A stretch of 64,000 nt of DNA, from NCBI RefSeq assembly GCF_016097555.1, contig NC_054704.1, forward strand, positions 79,982,391 through 80,046,390, read 5' to 3'. The notes beneath the pieces are model-generated. The model was not told the DNA's origin. It ran no database searches and saw only the letters and a list, made by a program, of their open reading frames with translations. The position numbers were made by a program, and so were the translations under genes. Positions 1 through 11,904 of this stretch are shown one piece after another. The stretch comes from Gigantopelta aegis (lineage: Eukaryota; Mollusca; Gastropoda; Neomphalida; Peltospiridae). Positions within the stretch are counted from its first letter, which is position 1; every line of letters begins with the position of its first letter.

Positions 1-3000
1 CCGTGCTGGTGGAGGACTCACACTGACAAGGGAGCCAACTCTTACTGGTCAGTTTGACACACACATAACATCCCTTCATACTTCAGTAGCATTTGAAACC
101 TTTTTTTTTCTTCAAGCAATGGTTTTCAAGGATACAAACTGTTCTCTTTAGAGAACTTCTTCACTTAATAATTACAGTTTTTATTTTAATATATATTGGG
201 TGGTCTTTATTCAGTGTGTTGAGTGTTTAAAAAAATTACATGTTAAAAAAAATCTGTTCCTAATTCTTTGCATTGATTACTTTTCACTATTGGTGATTGT
301 ATCATGCACTTATTTAAAATGCCAATAGCTAAAATAAAAGAGATCTCTTTAATTAGTACATTACTTGGTAAAAACAGTGTTTTTAATTTGTAATTTGATC
401 TGTGCTGTAGAATGCTTTGTGTTGTTTCAGAATTAAAAGAAGAGCGTTCTTCTCTGGAGAAAGAATTGTTGTCTGGTGAACCTGTTCCTGTGAAACCACC
501 TGGAAAAAGGCCAATGTTCACTCCCTCGAGACTCAGGTCCCTTAGATTGATATCCATAATTTGTTTAGTTTTTTTGTATTTGTCCGACCTTTCATCAAGT
601 GCATCCCCTGCTGACCGTGTACCCATGAATTGGTCTGAACATCTCAGTGATCAATCAAATGGCTATAACTTTCCATTGTGTCTAGAATTTTTCATTGGGG
701 TGGGTGGAGAAGTGGCATTGATGCATTTGGTTAGAGGTCAACATAAGTATGCATTAAAAAATTTGAATTATTTAATTTTTTTGAAAGTGGTTATTTTAAT
801 ATCAATATTTGTCTTTAAAAATAGATTATTAATAGAATTTATATCCATTATGAGAGATAGATAGGGCAATTCTAATCCAAGGAGTAACATGTTAGGTGTT
901 TGGGTTTTTTGTAAATATTAACCCTTACACATAACATTTCTATAGACATTACCTGTCCTCAAACAAGTGCACCTTCCCCCCCCCCCCCCCCCCCACACAA
1001 GTGGTCTGGTCCGAACATCCCAACAGCCAATGGGATGGCCTAAATTCTTCTACTGCATACTGCTCTCTAGTTCCGGTCACATGACTGTAACTTCCTTCTT
1101 TTTCTCTTCGCTAAAGGGTCTGGACGTCCTTTTGCTTGGCTCTGTTTGGAGTCAACTTTTTTATAAGACCTTTAGTTTTGTATTCGTGTTTGGGTGAAAT
1201 GTTTTTCACCTTCGTTTTCATTAGCTTTCGTATGTTCTTTTCGCGTATTTCGCTTGACTTTCCAAGCGTTTAATTACATGAAATGTTGTTTATATTGCCT
1301 CTGTGTTGACTGGCTTTGTGTTTGGGTGAAATGTTTTTCACCTTAATTTTCGTTAGCTTTCGTATGTCTTTCGCGTATTTCGCTTGACTTGCCAAGTGTT
1401 AATTAAATGAAATGTTGTTATATCGCCGGTTGTCGTGTCGGACGCCATTTGCAAAATGGCGTCTTTATTTACCGACTTTGTATTTGTGTTATGGTTGGTT
1501 TTTCTTTCTTTTCACAGATTGAAAAATTACTATTATCATATCTGATAATGTTCAGGCGACTAGTTCGAGCGTGTTACGCTGCAAGAAGTTAGTGCCGGCG
1601 GCGACCCACACGACTTATGTCCAGGTTGTCGTGTTCGTGTGGCCTCACTTCTAGATGCGACCTTTGTGCGGGCTTGTCTGATGTCGAGTTCGTGGCTTAC
1701 CTGAAGGTGGTGTCAGCGAGGACCAAGAAGGTGGAATCTTCGAGGACCAAGAAGGTGGAATCTTCGCCTTCGATTGCTGACTCCGTGGCGGAAGTGTTAC
1801 GTTCAGTTCTACCGACCATGCTGGAAGAAACAATGGCGTCAATGGCGACCTTAACCAAACCGGCGGGTTCGGGGTCAGGTCCAGTTCCAGTGCCCTCTTC
1901 AGGGGGTGCGGCTTCTTCAGCTCCACCGATACCTAAGACTTCGGATGACAGGCCTGCGGTCTCTACGCAGCCCTCTAAGAAGCCGGTTCATTCAGATAGA
2001 CGCTCCACGGATTCCAAGGCTCACCGATCTTCGGCGGGGAAGTCCTCTTCGGCGCATCGGAGCCGGGACCGTAGCCGTTCCACATGACCTGTATGGCTCC
2101 CTACGGGTTCCACAGATCGTCAGCGCCAACCTTCAATTGATGTGGCTTCCAAGGCCTCCGAGGGCTAGACGGGACCATCTACGGTCCGGTTAACCGGCGG
2201 CTTCCATTACGGTACATCGATTGACCTGTGCTCGGGTTCTACGAGACTTGGTGATGAAGCGCCTGCGGCATCTGTCATTGAAGAACCCGACTCGACGGAC
2301 CATATGCCTATGAGGGATTGCTTGGCGGCCGTCTACGACATGTTGCCGTCCTTGCCACATCCAACGACGATGTGGTCATCCGTTCCTTGGTATCCACACG
2401 GGACCGCCCACGGTCCGGTTCTCCGGTATCTCCATCGGGCCATGACCAGAGCGACTGGCTTGTTCACGGGTGCTACGTGACTTTCTGATGATGTATCGGT
2501 TCTTGCGGTGCTGGAAGATCTGGATGCGGCGGACCACCTGTCATATCTGATATGCTACCACCGCTGGCCCATCCACCTGTTTCAGCCAAGAAGGGTCCGG
2601 TTTCGATGATCGCCACGGAGGTTCCACCGGCAGATGTCGGCATTTGATCGTTGGCTGCCACAGGCCCCCGTCGGTTTACACGGCTACCAGTAACCGGCCC
2701 TTGCGGATCGTTGTTCCAGCAAGCAGACGGAGCCCTGTAACGAACTGGAAGATTGCTGCGTCATCGGCTCACCGTTCGGTACCCTCGTCCCGTGATCGAT
2801 CGAAGTGGTCCCGTGATCGATCGAAGTGGTGCAGCGTCCAGGGTTACACCGGCTCCTGACGGGACCGTCCACGGTCCGTGTTTCTGATTGCAGCCAGTAC
2901 ATTGGATCGAAGTGCCTGTGCCAGGTTACTGACTGATTTCCAGATGATGCGTCGGCACCTTCCGTTATAGAAGATCCGGACGCAGTGGCCCACATGGCTG

Positions 3001-6000
3001 TGACTGATTGTCTCCCGTCTTCAACCTATCCTTCAACGGTGTGGCGCCGGCTTTGGATGACGCTGTTTCCGGTGGGACCAGACGAAAGAAGAGTCCACAC
3101 CAGTCGGCAGCTGATTCAGCGTTCAGGGTTTACACCGGCTCCTGACGGGACCGTCCACGGTCCGTGTTTCCGATTGCAGCCAGTACATTGGATCGAAGTG
3201 CCTGTGCCAGGGTACTGACTGATTTTCCAGATGATGCGTCGGCACCTTCCATTATAGAAGATCCGGACGCAGTGACCCACATGGCTGTGACTGATTGTCT
3301 CCTGTCTTCGATCTATCCTTCAACGGTGTGGCGCCGGCTTTGGATGACGCTGTTTCCAGCGGGACCAGACGTCTTCCTGGAACTTACAGATTGGCACGTC
3401 CTGTCAATGGCTTCAGTTCAGCGTACATGTACATGGCGACCATAACTCCTCATATGCAGGATGCCAGAGGATATGCCTTGTTCCAGCCGTCGACTTTGAT
3501 GTTGGTCTACCTTATATCTTCCGTGACGTCAATGTGCACTACGATTGCACACTATCGTCAACCGACTTGCCTGAAGCGATCCATTCTCGACTTTCAGCAC
3601 AAGCCGGTAATCTTGGCAGACCTGTGGTCTACATATGTCTCTTTGCCGTGAAGGGGTTCGATGTTACAAGCGTTCCGGGTTGGTGACGAAGACAGTCTAC
3701 TGGTCCGGTCACTTGTGTTGAGATCCCGTGCACCGATGTTCGAGGAAGGTTCAGCGACATTCGGCAGATCGTTCTCTATATCCGGTGGCGATGCAAGACA
3801 GTCGCTACTTCCGCTGGTTCCGGAAGTTATCCAGTTGCCATCGCGTGGTACAGGGATCATTGCGGCTTATCAACTCACTGACGTTCACTGTTGTTACCGC
3901 CAGAGTTTGCTGTTTTGCGTTGCTTCACTTCCAGGTATATCGGGCATGTAGCGTAGCGAGTTGCTACGCTGTCTTGGCTCTTGCCTGTATCACGGGGTCG
4001 CTGTTTCCGATGTCTTGATTCCTGAATCACTCTATTACTGTTTCATGATGTATCATTGCAAGAGTAATTTTGACGTTGGCGCAACATTTGACGCTTAGAG
4101 GTCGCGGTATCCAGTTTGTTTCTGAATCCATGCATTCAGTATAACAACGCAGATTTGCTGATCCGGTTACCAGTCGCCTTGCAGTCCAGTCCCTGTTGGT
4201 GGCTGTGGTTTACAGATGAAGCCGATCTACACATCAGCCTGTTGGAGATGTTGGCAGTTACGTCATCCTTCATTGGCGAGAGATGCCGTGAGGCGCCTCT
4301 CTCATGGTAGCCACAGACAGTACCACCGCAGTGGCTTATATCAACCGTCGGGGCGGAACCCACTCCAGCAGTCTGCTGCAGTTGTCTCCACATCCGACGG
4401 AATGGATGCTCCATCCCGAAGCGTTTCGATGGGTGTGCGACAGACTTTGCACATCAAACATCGATCCTTTCACCACACGATTCAACCATCAGCTGAGGGT
4501 TTACGTGTCTCCGGTGCCGGATCCCGAAGCTCTGGATCTCGACGCATTGGCCATAAGCTGGGAACAGATGGACGCATACGCTTTTCCTCCACCAATCCTC
4601 CTTCCAAGGGTGCTTCAGAGGTTTCAGCTGTACCATTGTCGCCTGTTACTCATTGCTCCGATGTGGCCATCCAGGATGTGGTATCCAGATCTAATACGTC
4701 TTGCCGATCCACATCCTTTATCGCTGCCAGACTGGGATCATCTGTTGCTGCATCCCACGTCAAGACTATACCATCCACATCCGCAGTTGTCCAACTGCAC
4801 GCCTGGACTGTATCTCCAAGAGTTTGAGGAAGAAAGGTTTTCTTCACAGTCTATGGCGGCCATTTTGCGTGTGAGCGCACAGAAGATCATCTACTACTGC
4901 GGCTTACACGTCAGATGGCTTTGTCTTCACCGATGGTGTTGTCTCCCGGCAAAAAAACTCAAAACCCTCCATACGATTCAAATACCTCGTCTTGCTGATT
5001 TTTTTTGCTGTATCTGCGGACCACTTTACGATTGAAAGGGGTCTACCATCGCTGGGTAACGTTTCGGTCATCGCTACTGTTCGTGATGTCACTACTGGAA
5101 CGAAGTTATCGGGTATTCCTGAGATCCATAAGATGATCAAAGGGTTTTCGCCTTGAAGATCAAGTACACCGGTTTCGGCCACCAAGATGGGACCTGAATC
5201 TGGTGTTACGAGCGTTATCGACCGCACCTTATAAGCCGATCGAATCCTCTTCCCCTGCAAGACTTGACGCGGAAGACGGTGTTTTTTACTCGGTTTTGCC
5301 ACGGCTGTCCGTGTCTCAGAACTCCATGCTCTTGATGTAGACTTGGTACGTTTTTCACTGAGATCGGCGTGCAGTCAACTTGGGGTTACTCATGAACTTT
5401 GTTGCAAAGAATCAGTTACCAGACCAAGCGCCTCGTTCATATGTTGTGCAGGCCCTCTCCTCTATCGTTGGTCCGGCGGACGTTGAGGACTTGGCGTTGT
5501 GTCAGAGCCCTGCACCAGTACATCGAGAGGACCAGATCTTTTCGACAACATCGCAAAAGACTTTTCCTTTCCTGTAACCAGAGTCGGTTGAGGGATCTTA
5601 CCAAGAACACGGTGGCCACCTGGATCCGGTCTTCTATCCTGACCGCCTATCAGAAGGAGGGTTTACCTGCTCCGTCTGCTTCTAATCCGCATGAACTCCG
5701 TGCCTTGGCTGCCACGATGTCCCTGCACTGCAACACACCCATTCAGCACATTATCACTGGTTGGTTCTGGGCTACGGACTCCATCTTCGCCAACTATTAT
5801 CTGAGGGATGTCTCCACAGAAGACGTTGAGGGGTTCCATCATCTGGGGTCCGGTTGTTGCTGCACAGACTCTGTTGAATACAAGCCGTCCTCGTCGCCGT
5901 TGATGTCTGTCTGATTCTGGGCTGCATACCGAGATGTCCATCGAATCGACAGATGAGGATTGCTTAGACTTTTGTTCTTTTTGCACAGTTAAAGTAGCTA

Positions 6001-7651
6001 CTGGTGCCGGAACTTTTGTCTCGATAACCTTTACCCTGCACTGCATGTGGTTATTGGTTGTCGTTATTGGACTAACAGATCTTTGGTGTACTAGAGACAG
6101 AAACACTCGGGGGTCTTGTTTTGTTCAATGTTCTGACGGATGCACCTCATTAGGTTGTCGCTTCTTTTATTGAAAAACTATAACACTTCAATACGTGAGG
6201 GTTACCGTTAACACCTGCATCCCTGGTGGCTACGTCTTCCCACCCTGTCAGAACCAGCATGAGATGTGGCTTCCGCCTCCTGGTCCATGTGTTTCTAGGA
6301 GCCGTACCTGCCACTGCTGACGGATGCCACCATTCTGGTTGTTGTTACTAACATCACCTGCATTGGTCTGTGACGGGCATCCCTAGGATGAGGGCTTACC
6401 AAGGTTGGCCTTATTCTTCCACTAGTCAGCCTCTTTCCGGTTGGGGAGTTTTCACAAGCATCTACGGATCTCGGCACCCACCACCATCTGTTGAATGCTG
6501 CACTTGTTTGAGGACAGGTAATGTCTATAGAAATGGAGAAAACTTGAGTGTTTTCTTTTTTATAGATACATTACCTGTCCTCAAGATTCATCCCGCCCGG
6601 GCCTCCCCGCTTCCTGTTCTCCGTGCGATGTGCTCAGGGAAAAAGAAGGAAGTTACAGTCATGTGACCGGAACTAGAGAGCAGTATGCAGTAGAAGAATT
6701 TAGGCCATCCCATTGGCTGTTGGGATGTTCGGACCAGACCACTTGCGTGGGGGGGAGGTGCACTTGTTTGAGGACAGGTAATGTATCTATAAAAGAGAAA
6801 ACACTCAAGTTTTCTCCAATTTGCCTTATATATACCTCTCAACGGTGACTGATTTGTTTTTCTTGCCCACATAATTACAATAACAGAACCAATGTAAACT
6901 AAGGTTTGTTTATTCTTGACCCATTAGTAAATACTTCCACGTACAACTTTATGAAAAATAGACATTATGACATCAGTCCATTGGGCATAAAAAAGTTTTA
7001 TTTAACATAATGTAGCAAAAATACATACACTTAATTTTATTTTTATTTTCAATAATTTATGTTTTTACAACTGCTGTTATACTTAAAATATTGGATCTTT
7101 GAACAAATTATTTTTATACTATTTAATGTTACATGTATCTTTATAATATTTTGTGGATGTTTTATTTATCTTTCAGAAATATTCCTCCCAAACCGTCCTT
7201 TGGATCACAGCTTCGTCCACCGAGCCATTCCACTTCTGCTTCCTCTTCTTCCAGCCAGAGAAGTCCGCTGAAAGCTTCTCATGAACTAAGACCCACTGTT
7301 CCGACTTTACCACCAGCTGACAAAACGACTAGTCTACTGTATTCACCAAGCAGGTACGAGAGGAAGGAACAAAATTCACCCACTGGAAGCATTTCCAGCA
7401 CAACGTCTAAGGTTTCTCTTCAGGATATTGGACTCTTTGATAGGCAGCCAGCCAATCGAAAAAGGACATTAAGTCCAGGAAAAATAAAAGTAGTTCCGGT
7501 AGACAGTATTATTGATTCTGGCAGACGAGAGAGTGACTGTAATTCCATGTTGACCCGTTCACCTCCTTCCACTGGGAGAAGGACGGACAGACTGAGTTCA
7601 GCTGATAGGTTTAGGAGTATGGTACTGAAAAACAGAGAGCAGCCAGCTTAA
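1..7651 (+). CDS. 3' part of an unidentified Ser/Pro-rich protein (last three coding exons)
   Basis: Three exons join in frame: 1-47 (partial; donor G|gtcagt), 431-536 (acceptor ttgtttcag, donor CAG|gtccct) and 7177-7651 (acceptor tatctttcag, stop codon at 7649-7651). The phases agree: G+AA gives Glu at the first junction and AG+A gives Arg at the second. The visible product is about 210 residues. It opens with a short charged stretch (ELKEERSSLEKELL) that could end a coiled coil. A long low-complexity tail follows, rich in Ser, Pro, Thr and Arg, with many S-P and T-P sites (RSPLK, TLSPGK, TRSPPST), and the protein ends in DRFRSMVLKNREQPA. No folded domain is visible. The tail resembles disordered C-termini of cytoskeletal or centrosomal coiled-coil proteins, but I do not recognise the family. 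The final intron is about 6.6 kb, nearly all of it a retroelement in the same orientation. A possible AATAAA signal lies at 8160. Confidence 0.72.
943..1106 (+). repeat. Left inverted terminal repeat of the DIRS-like element
   Basis: The block runs from 'gacattacctgtcctcaaac' through a C tract (about 977-993) to 'cttccttctttttc'. Its reverse complement recurs at 6638-6785 with essentially no mismatches over the 110 bases after the C tract. Confidence 0.85.
1188..1428 (+). repeat. Tandem duplication in the DIRS leader (unit about 132 bp)
   Basis: Two neighbouring copies begin 'gtttgggtgaaatgtttttc' at 1188 and 1320 and run through 'cgcgtatttcgcttgact'. They differ by a few substitutions and short indels. 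The position, between the left terminal repeat and the first coding part, suggests a promoter or leader duplication; that role is inference. Confidence 0.8.
1617..2087 (+). pseudogene. gag-like segment of the DIRS-like element
   Basis: An open stretch of about 156 residues starts with a Cys-containing N-terminus (MSRLSCSCGLTSRCDLC), then a helical part (SVAEVLRSVLPTMLEE), and ends in a Ser/Arg/Lys-rich basic tail. Composition and place, first coding part after the leader, fit the poorly conserved gag-like protein of DIRS elements. It is treated as a fossil part of a broken element. Confidence 0.5.
2170..3371 (+). repeat. Degenerate tandem repeats in the gag-side region of the DIRS-like element
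   Basis: Two close tandem units lie at 2832-3084 and 3118-3371 (offset about 286 bp), each with 'gggaccgtccacggtccg', a 'cattggatcgaagtgcctg' core and 'gaagatccggacgcagtg'. Older, more diverged units starting with the same 'gggacc..c.acggtccg' motif are visible near 2172 and 2401. The array shows repeated internal duplication inside the element. Confidence 0.75.
4110..4850 (+). pseudogene. RNase H-like segment of the DIRS-like element
   Basis: The short stretch ATDSTTAVAYINRRGGTHS beginning at about 4307, followed by LSPHPTEWMLHPEAF, is characteristic of the RNase H domain of DIRS/Ngaro polyproteins, where an Asp-Ser pair is followed by an 'AYINRQGGT'-type motif. The order in the element, before the recombinase, agrees. 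Fossil part of a broken element. Confidence 0.7.
5030..5915 (+). pseudogene. Tyrosine recombinase-like segment of the DIRS-like element
   Basis: The segment includes the motif HELRALAATM near 5690 and, some 25 residues on, a Trp-rich stretch with NYYLRDV. This matches the H-x-x-R box and the catalytic tyrosine region of DIRS-type tyrosine recombinases. The upstream part contains a core-binding-like helical stretch. The recombinase replaces the DDE integrase used by LTR retroelements. Fossil part of a broken element. Confidence 0.75.
6503..6584 (+). repeat. Internal complementary region of the DIRS-like element
   Basis: The first half (to about 6537) is the reverse complement of the left outer end (937-972). 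The second half is the reverse complement of the right outer end (about 6768-6818). The fused outer ends meet around 6535-6540. In DIRS1-type elements this region templates completion of the terminal repeats during circle formation. Confidence 0.85.
6638..6785 (-). repeat. Right inverted terminal repeat of the DIRS-like element
   Basis: Reverse complement of 943-1106. The outer end continues to about 6818 ('ctataaaagagaaaacactc'), a part matched only by the internal complementary region. Confidence 0.85.
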
Positions 7652-8956
7652 TATTTTTGGTATTAACATTTTGTTTTTTGTGTGGAAATATTGGCTACTA
7701 AAAATATCTTGTATTCCCAGAAGATATCCAGTCATCTGATAAGTAGAACATAGACAGAAATTCATCTGGACTTGCCATTGTAGTTTTTCTGCCTGAAGGA
7801 TTATAGCAGTGACAATCAAAAAAAAGAGATTTAAAAAAAGAGTGTGACAATAGATTATTATAATTGATATTAAATTAAGTTTGTTTGAAGCCCAGAAATC
7901 ACAAGATTTCTTAAAGCAGTGGAGCCATAATTACTGCTTACTAATTAGTTTGTTCAAATTTATTTTCTTCACTGATTAACGAGCTGTAATAATCGTACCT
8001 TATTAGAAGTCAGGAAAGAGACATGGTAACTTAAGGAAGCCTTCTCCCTGTGGGATGTGTAGTGAATATTAACAATTAAATAATTTACATGGATATAACT
8101 TAACAGTTATTTTCCTCAAAAGTATCGTAACGTTCCATATCCACTATATATGTAGTATTAATAAATAATATATTTGCTGTATATACCAGTAACCACATTT
8201 TTTTCTCTCAATATTTTAAGTGTGGGGGGTATTGAAATTCCAGTTTACAGAGTGTCCGGTCTTGACAGGTTTCACTGTATATGTATTATTAATAATAAAT
8301 CTACATGTTGCATTAAACCACAATAAATCACATTGATATTTTTGTTTGAGGATAATACAGATTGTCTTGCCTTAAAACCAAAGTGCTACATATAAAATCA
8401 GGAATTTAATATTGTGGCCACTCTCAAAATTGTAATTCAGCTGAAATGTCAACCGATTCAGATGTCTTCAATCAACTACAATGTACATCACAATGGTATG
8501 ATGATACTGTGTGAGTTAATATAGCATCTGATCGATAGAAAGACAATTTAATTTGTTATTGCTTTTGATATATCAATCATTATAACTGTACAATCAAAAA
8601 CATAAATTTATTCATGATTCTTTTTTAATGTTTTAAAATTTGAGTTACAATGGCCCTGTCCTTCATATCAAAATGTATCATTGAGATGGAGAGCTAGTGA
8701 AGTTTAATCCTCTGAAGGAATACTGGTTGGAGCAGGCAAATTCCCATGGGGACACTTTATCACCAAAATAGATCTAGTGTGACAGATCCTATTTTACAAG
8801 AAATGATGTGTATGTGGTGTTTAACATTTCGCTGAACTAAATTTAGCAATAATTGTTTGAATTCGGTACATTCCAATTTCAGTAAAGTTAATGAAGTTGT
8901 TTTTTGATAGATATTGTGTATCTTGTAACATCGTATTGATGTTCAACATGAATGAA

Positions 8957-9151
8957 TCAGGGCTCATGCTAAAAAGAATTTTTGTTTTAGCCAATTTGTG
9001 GATATATGAAGTATTATGTATTTTCTTCAAAATTATCTTAAAATTGGCTAATTAAAACCAAATTTTATTAGCCAAATACCAAATGTTGTTGCCACTTTGT
9101 ATAAAAATAAGCAGTTGGCTAATTTGATGATGGATAGGGTGAGCCTTGCTG
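8957..9151. mobile_element. MITE candidate, CAGGGCT-type ends
   Basis: Starts 'cagggctcatgct' and ends 'ggtgagccttgctg', an imperfect terminal inverted repeat, about 195 bp. It repeats the words 'ttagccaa' and 'ttggctaa' inside. The ends resemble those of the element at 55318-55505. A non-autonomous hAT-type origin is a guess. Confidence 0.4.
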
Positions 9152-11237
9152 AATTTCTATTATTTTGTTTTAAACATAAGTGATGCAGTGCATATATAGT
9201 TGCTGTGATACATGAAAACATGTTATTTATTGTTGTTGTTGTTGTTGTTTGTTGTTGTGGAGAACATTATGATCTGAACAGTCTGTCATTTGGACATTGT
9301 ATACCCTAAATGGAAAGGTGTCTACAATGATTAACATGTATTTTAAATTATTATACATATATAATATATATGTACGTTTGTTTGCTCTAGATTGACACTA
9401 ATTTGTATGTACCGTATATCTTGTTTATTACAGGGTTATTGAATCTTTTCACAGTTATTCATCTTTATTTTGAAATATTATTTCTTGAGAATAGTTGATC
9501 CCTACAATCTCTGAATGTGAAAATATGTTACGTTATATTATATAAGTGTTAAAAGCAGATTTTGTTTCTATTTTTCCTCAAAAAGGTGGGTTTTTATTTT
9601 TTTTATGTTTTGGTTTTGTAAAATTTAGTTTACTGTGTAAAAATAATAAAATTATTACTGTGAAATTGTCATCTGAAAACACAGAAATGAATATATTCAT
9701 TTTGTTTCTATTTTTACACTATTAACCATTCCAGTATATTTGTTTACCTTTGTTACATTGTTTGCCACGGTGGGGGTGGAGGGGTGGGGCAGTAACAAAC
9801 GAATGAGGCAGAGTAATATAATAAAAATGCACTTGGGTATTTTTTAACATGCTCCCAGTCCTCCCTAGGATTTGGCCCAGGTTAATTAAAAAATGAAAGA
9901 TTATATTATATATAATATTATAGAAAAAGTTCTTTGAATTTTGTTACTTGTGTCAATGGGTTTATCTCACATGTCATCTTGTGGGAATGATTTATGTATT
10001 GGTTGTTCAAAACATGAATAAACAAATATAATGTATAATTTAAACATGAGTTTTATGTGCAGTAAAACAAACAACTTTATGTTCATGTCATCAAGAGTTT
10101 GAATTCTTATGAAGAAACAGTGGTAATAGTCTGCTGACTCTGCCCCAAATTATTTATTTATTTATTTATTTTAATTATATAATCAAACATAATGGTTGCA
10201 TTCATCTGATAATTTGCAGAACTTGTATTCACATAGCCACTGCTTTTTGTAACCTCAAAATATGGTCATGTATTTCATTAAGCATAATATATAGGTCTGA
10301 ATTTGTGAAGCCTCTTTTTCAATGTTTAAGCATTGTAAATATGTAGTTACAGGTGTGTAAGTCAAAAATGGGCTTTGTAAATTCGCCCGAGTGTTTTGGC
10401 CTTTGTGCGTACATGTGTTCGAGTGTGAATGGTTTTTGGGTGTGTTTGTGTTAAAAGTACATTTCTTCAATCACCTTTTATAACAACTTCATCAAGTTCA
10501 GATTTTATAAATGTTTTGATTGGCTGAAAACTATGCATAGGTAAACTCATTTCTGTATTGAGAAATGGGTGTTTTCTGTTATTTCATTACATGAATCAGT
10601 GTCAAAAACAAAAGCTTCTCCATGTTCTCCCGAAGCCACACGATATACATGTCTTGTTTGTATATTATACTCAACCAAGGTTCATGGTCATGGCCATCAA
10701 AAGAATTATAACCATATGGAATTTCCGTATCATTCGCAAAATATATATATATATATTTTTAGTTTAAACAGGGGGTTTCAACACCTGACCCGCCCCCAAA
10801 CACCCACCTGCGCATGCACCTGCGTACCCATGTGGGACAATCATTTAATAAAAGTCCTTTTTTTTAAAAATAAGGTAGAATGATTGTCTTTGAGAACATT
10901 ACGCTACGTAAGTTACGATTCATCGTAAGCATCATGATCACGGTTTTAAATTGTGTATGGTCGAATGCAGCTCGGCTTTGACCATGGTTTTAATATGAAG
11001 CTAATCACAATTGCCTTTGGAAAAAAAAATTTCGTATGTATTGTAGGCCTACATTAAACGTGTATACTATAGGGATTTGGTCCTTCTAAAGCACATTTTA
11101 CAAATATTTATTGACGTGATGTAGAATTAACAGTGGACTTGTGAGTATTTTATGTCTGATTCTCTGAACCATGTTGAAAACAAAACTATTTTTCAATGGT
11201 GAATGGTTAGTTTTTACATGCGTTTAAGATCTTCTGT

Positions 11238-11238
11238 G

Positions 11239-11292
<54 letters not shown>

Positions 11293-11315
11293 ACACGCAC
11301 ACGCACACGCACACG
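11238..11315. repeat. (TC)n then (AC)n-type microsatellite
   Basis: An uninterrupted TC run of about 50 bp passes into 'cacacgcacacgcacacgca'. Reading frames through it are low-complexity artefacts. Confidence 0.95.
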
Positions 11316-11515
11316 CACTCGTACGATATTTACAAAGTATGCAGGCTGTGTGCAAAACGTGTATGATGTGAAACCCGAGTTTTCTCGGAAGAATAGGTTT
11401 CGTGTTGCTTGATAAAATGAATGAATGAATGTTTAACGACATCTCAGCACAAAATATACATCGGCTATTGGGTGTAAACCTATGGTAAATACACAAATTA
11501 AGTGAGTGCTGCCTG

Positions 11516-11904
11516 TTAAAGGGACATTCCTGAGTTTGCTGCAATTTTTAAGATGTTATCGACTAACAGAGACTTTTTAACGATTATAATTACATATCAA
11601 ATATATTTTTCTGCATAAAATATTAGTGGCTGTATATTAAACGTATTTCTGATCGTTCTAATATTTGTACTAGGTTAAATTTCATTTTATTTCCTAAAAA
11701 CTATTTTTTCGTACGTACGAAATAATTTGAAGACAAAATCCAGTTTGGGCTTTTCACAAATATTAAGACGACCAGAAACACATCGAATATACAGATACTG
11801 ACATTCTAAACAAGAAAATATATTTAATTTGTAAGTTTAATCATAGAAATATTTTATTAGTCGAAAACGTCTTACAATGCAGCAAACTCGGGATGTCCCT
11901 TTAA
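11516..11904. mobile_element. Palindromic TTAA-flanked MITE, copy 1
   Basis: Flanked by TTAA at 11516 and 11901. The left end 'agggacattcctgagtttgc' and the right end 'cagcaaactcgggatgtccct' are inverted repeats. The inverted similarity runs inward almost to the middle, where the self-complementary 'cgtacgtacg' sits near 11711, so the whole element is one imperfect hairpin with arms of about 190 bp. It has no coding capacity. TTAA target duplication is typical of piggyBac-type transposases, but the long palindrome resembles foldback elements. Confidence 0.8.

Larger units (their letters stand above)
936..6818 (+). mobile_element. DIRS-like tyrosine-recombinase retroelement (fossil)
   Basis: Element of about 5.9 kb, distinctly GC-richer than its surroundings. 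Its ends are inverted repeats rather than direct LTRs: about 943-1106 is matched in reverse complement by about 6638-6785, nearly identical apart from the length of a C/G tract. Just inside the right repeat lies an internal complementary region (6503-6584) made of the reverse complement of the left outer end fused to that of the right outer end. This is the signature of the DIRS group, which replicates through a circular intermediate and integrates with a tyrosine recombinase, so no target duplication is expected. Recognisable parts in order: leader with a tandem duplication, gag-like segment, repeat-rich segment, RNase H-like segment and tyrosine recombinase-like segment. I could not place a reverse transcriptase with confidence. 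The coding parts are broken in many places (about ten or more), while the near-identical inverted repeats suggest a modest age. It sits in an intron of the host gene. Confidence 0.85.
7652..11400. other. 3'UTR and intergenic AT-rich DNA
   Basis: No gene is visible. The first part is probably the 3'UTR of the preceding gene. It holds a decayed half of a 'CAGTGAAACC' MITE ending at 8277, a (TTG)n run at about 9228-9258, a TTTA run near 10150, an (AT)n run near 10740 and the MITE at 8957-9151. Confidence 0.6.

Noticed and set aside
412-430. ATG at 412 as a start codon
   Set aside because: It lies in the intron; 'ttgtttcag' just before 431 is a splice acceptor and the phase joins exon 1-47.
936-6818. 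LTR retrotransposon or Polinton
   Set aside because: The ends are inverted, an internal complementary region is present, and the recombinase is of the tyrosine type, which points to DIRS.
10558-10883. Two overlapping frames of 69 and 104 residues
   Set aside because: They run into an (AT)n tract, have no recognisable motif and sit in repeat-rich spacer.
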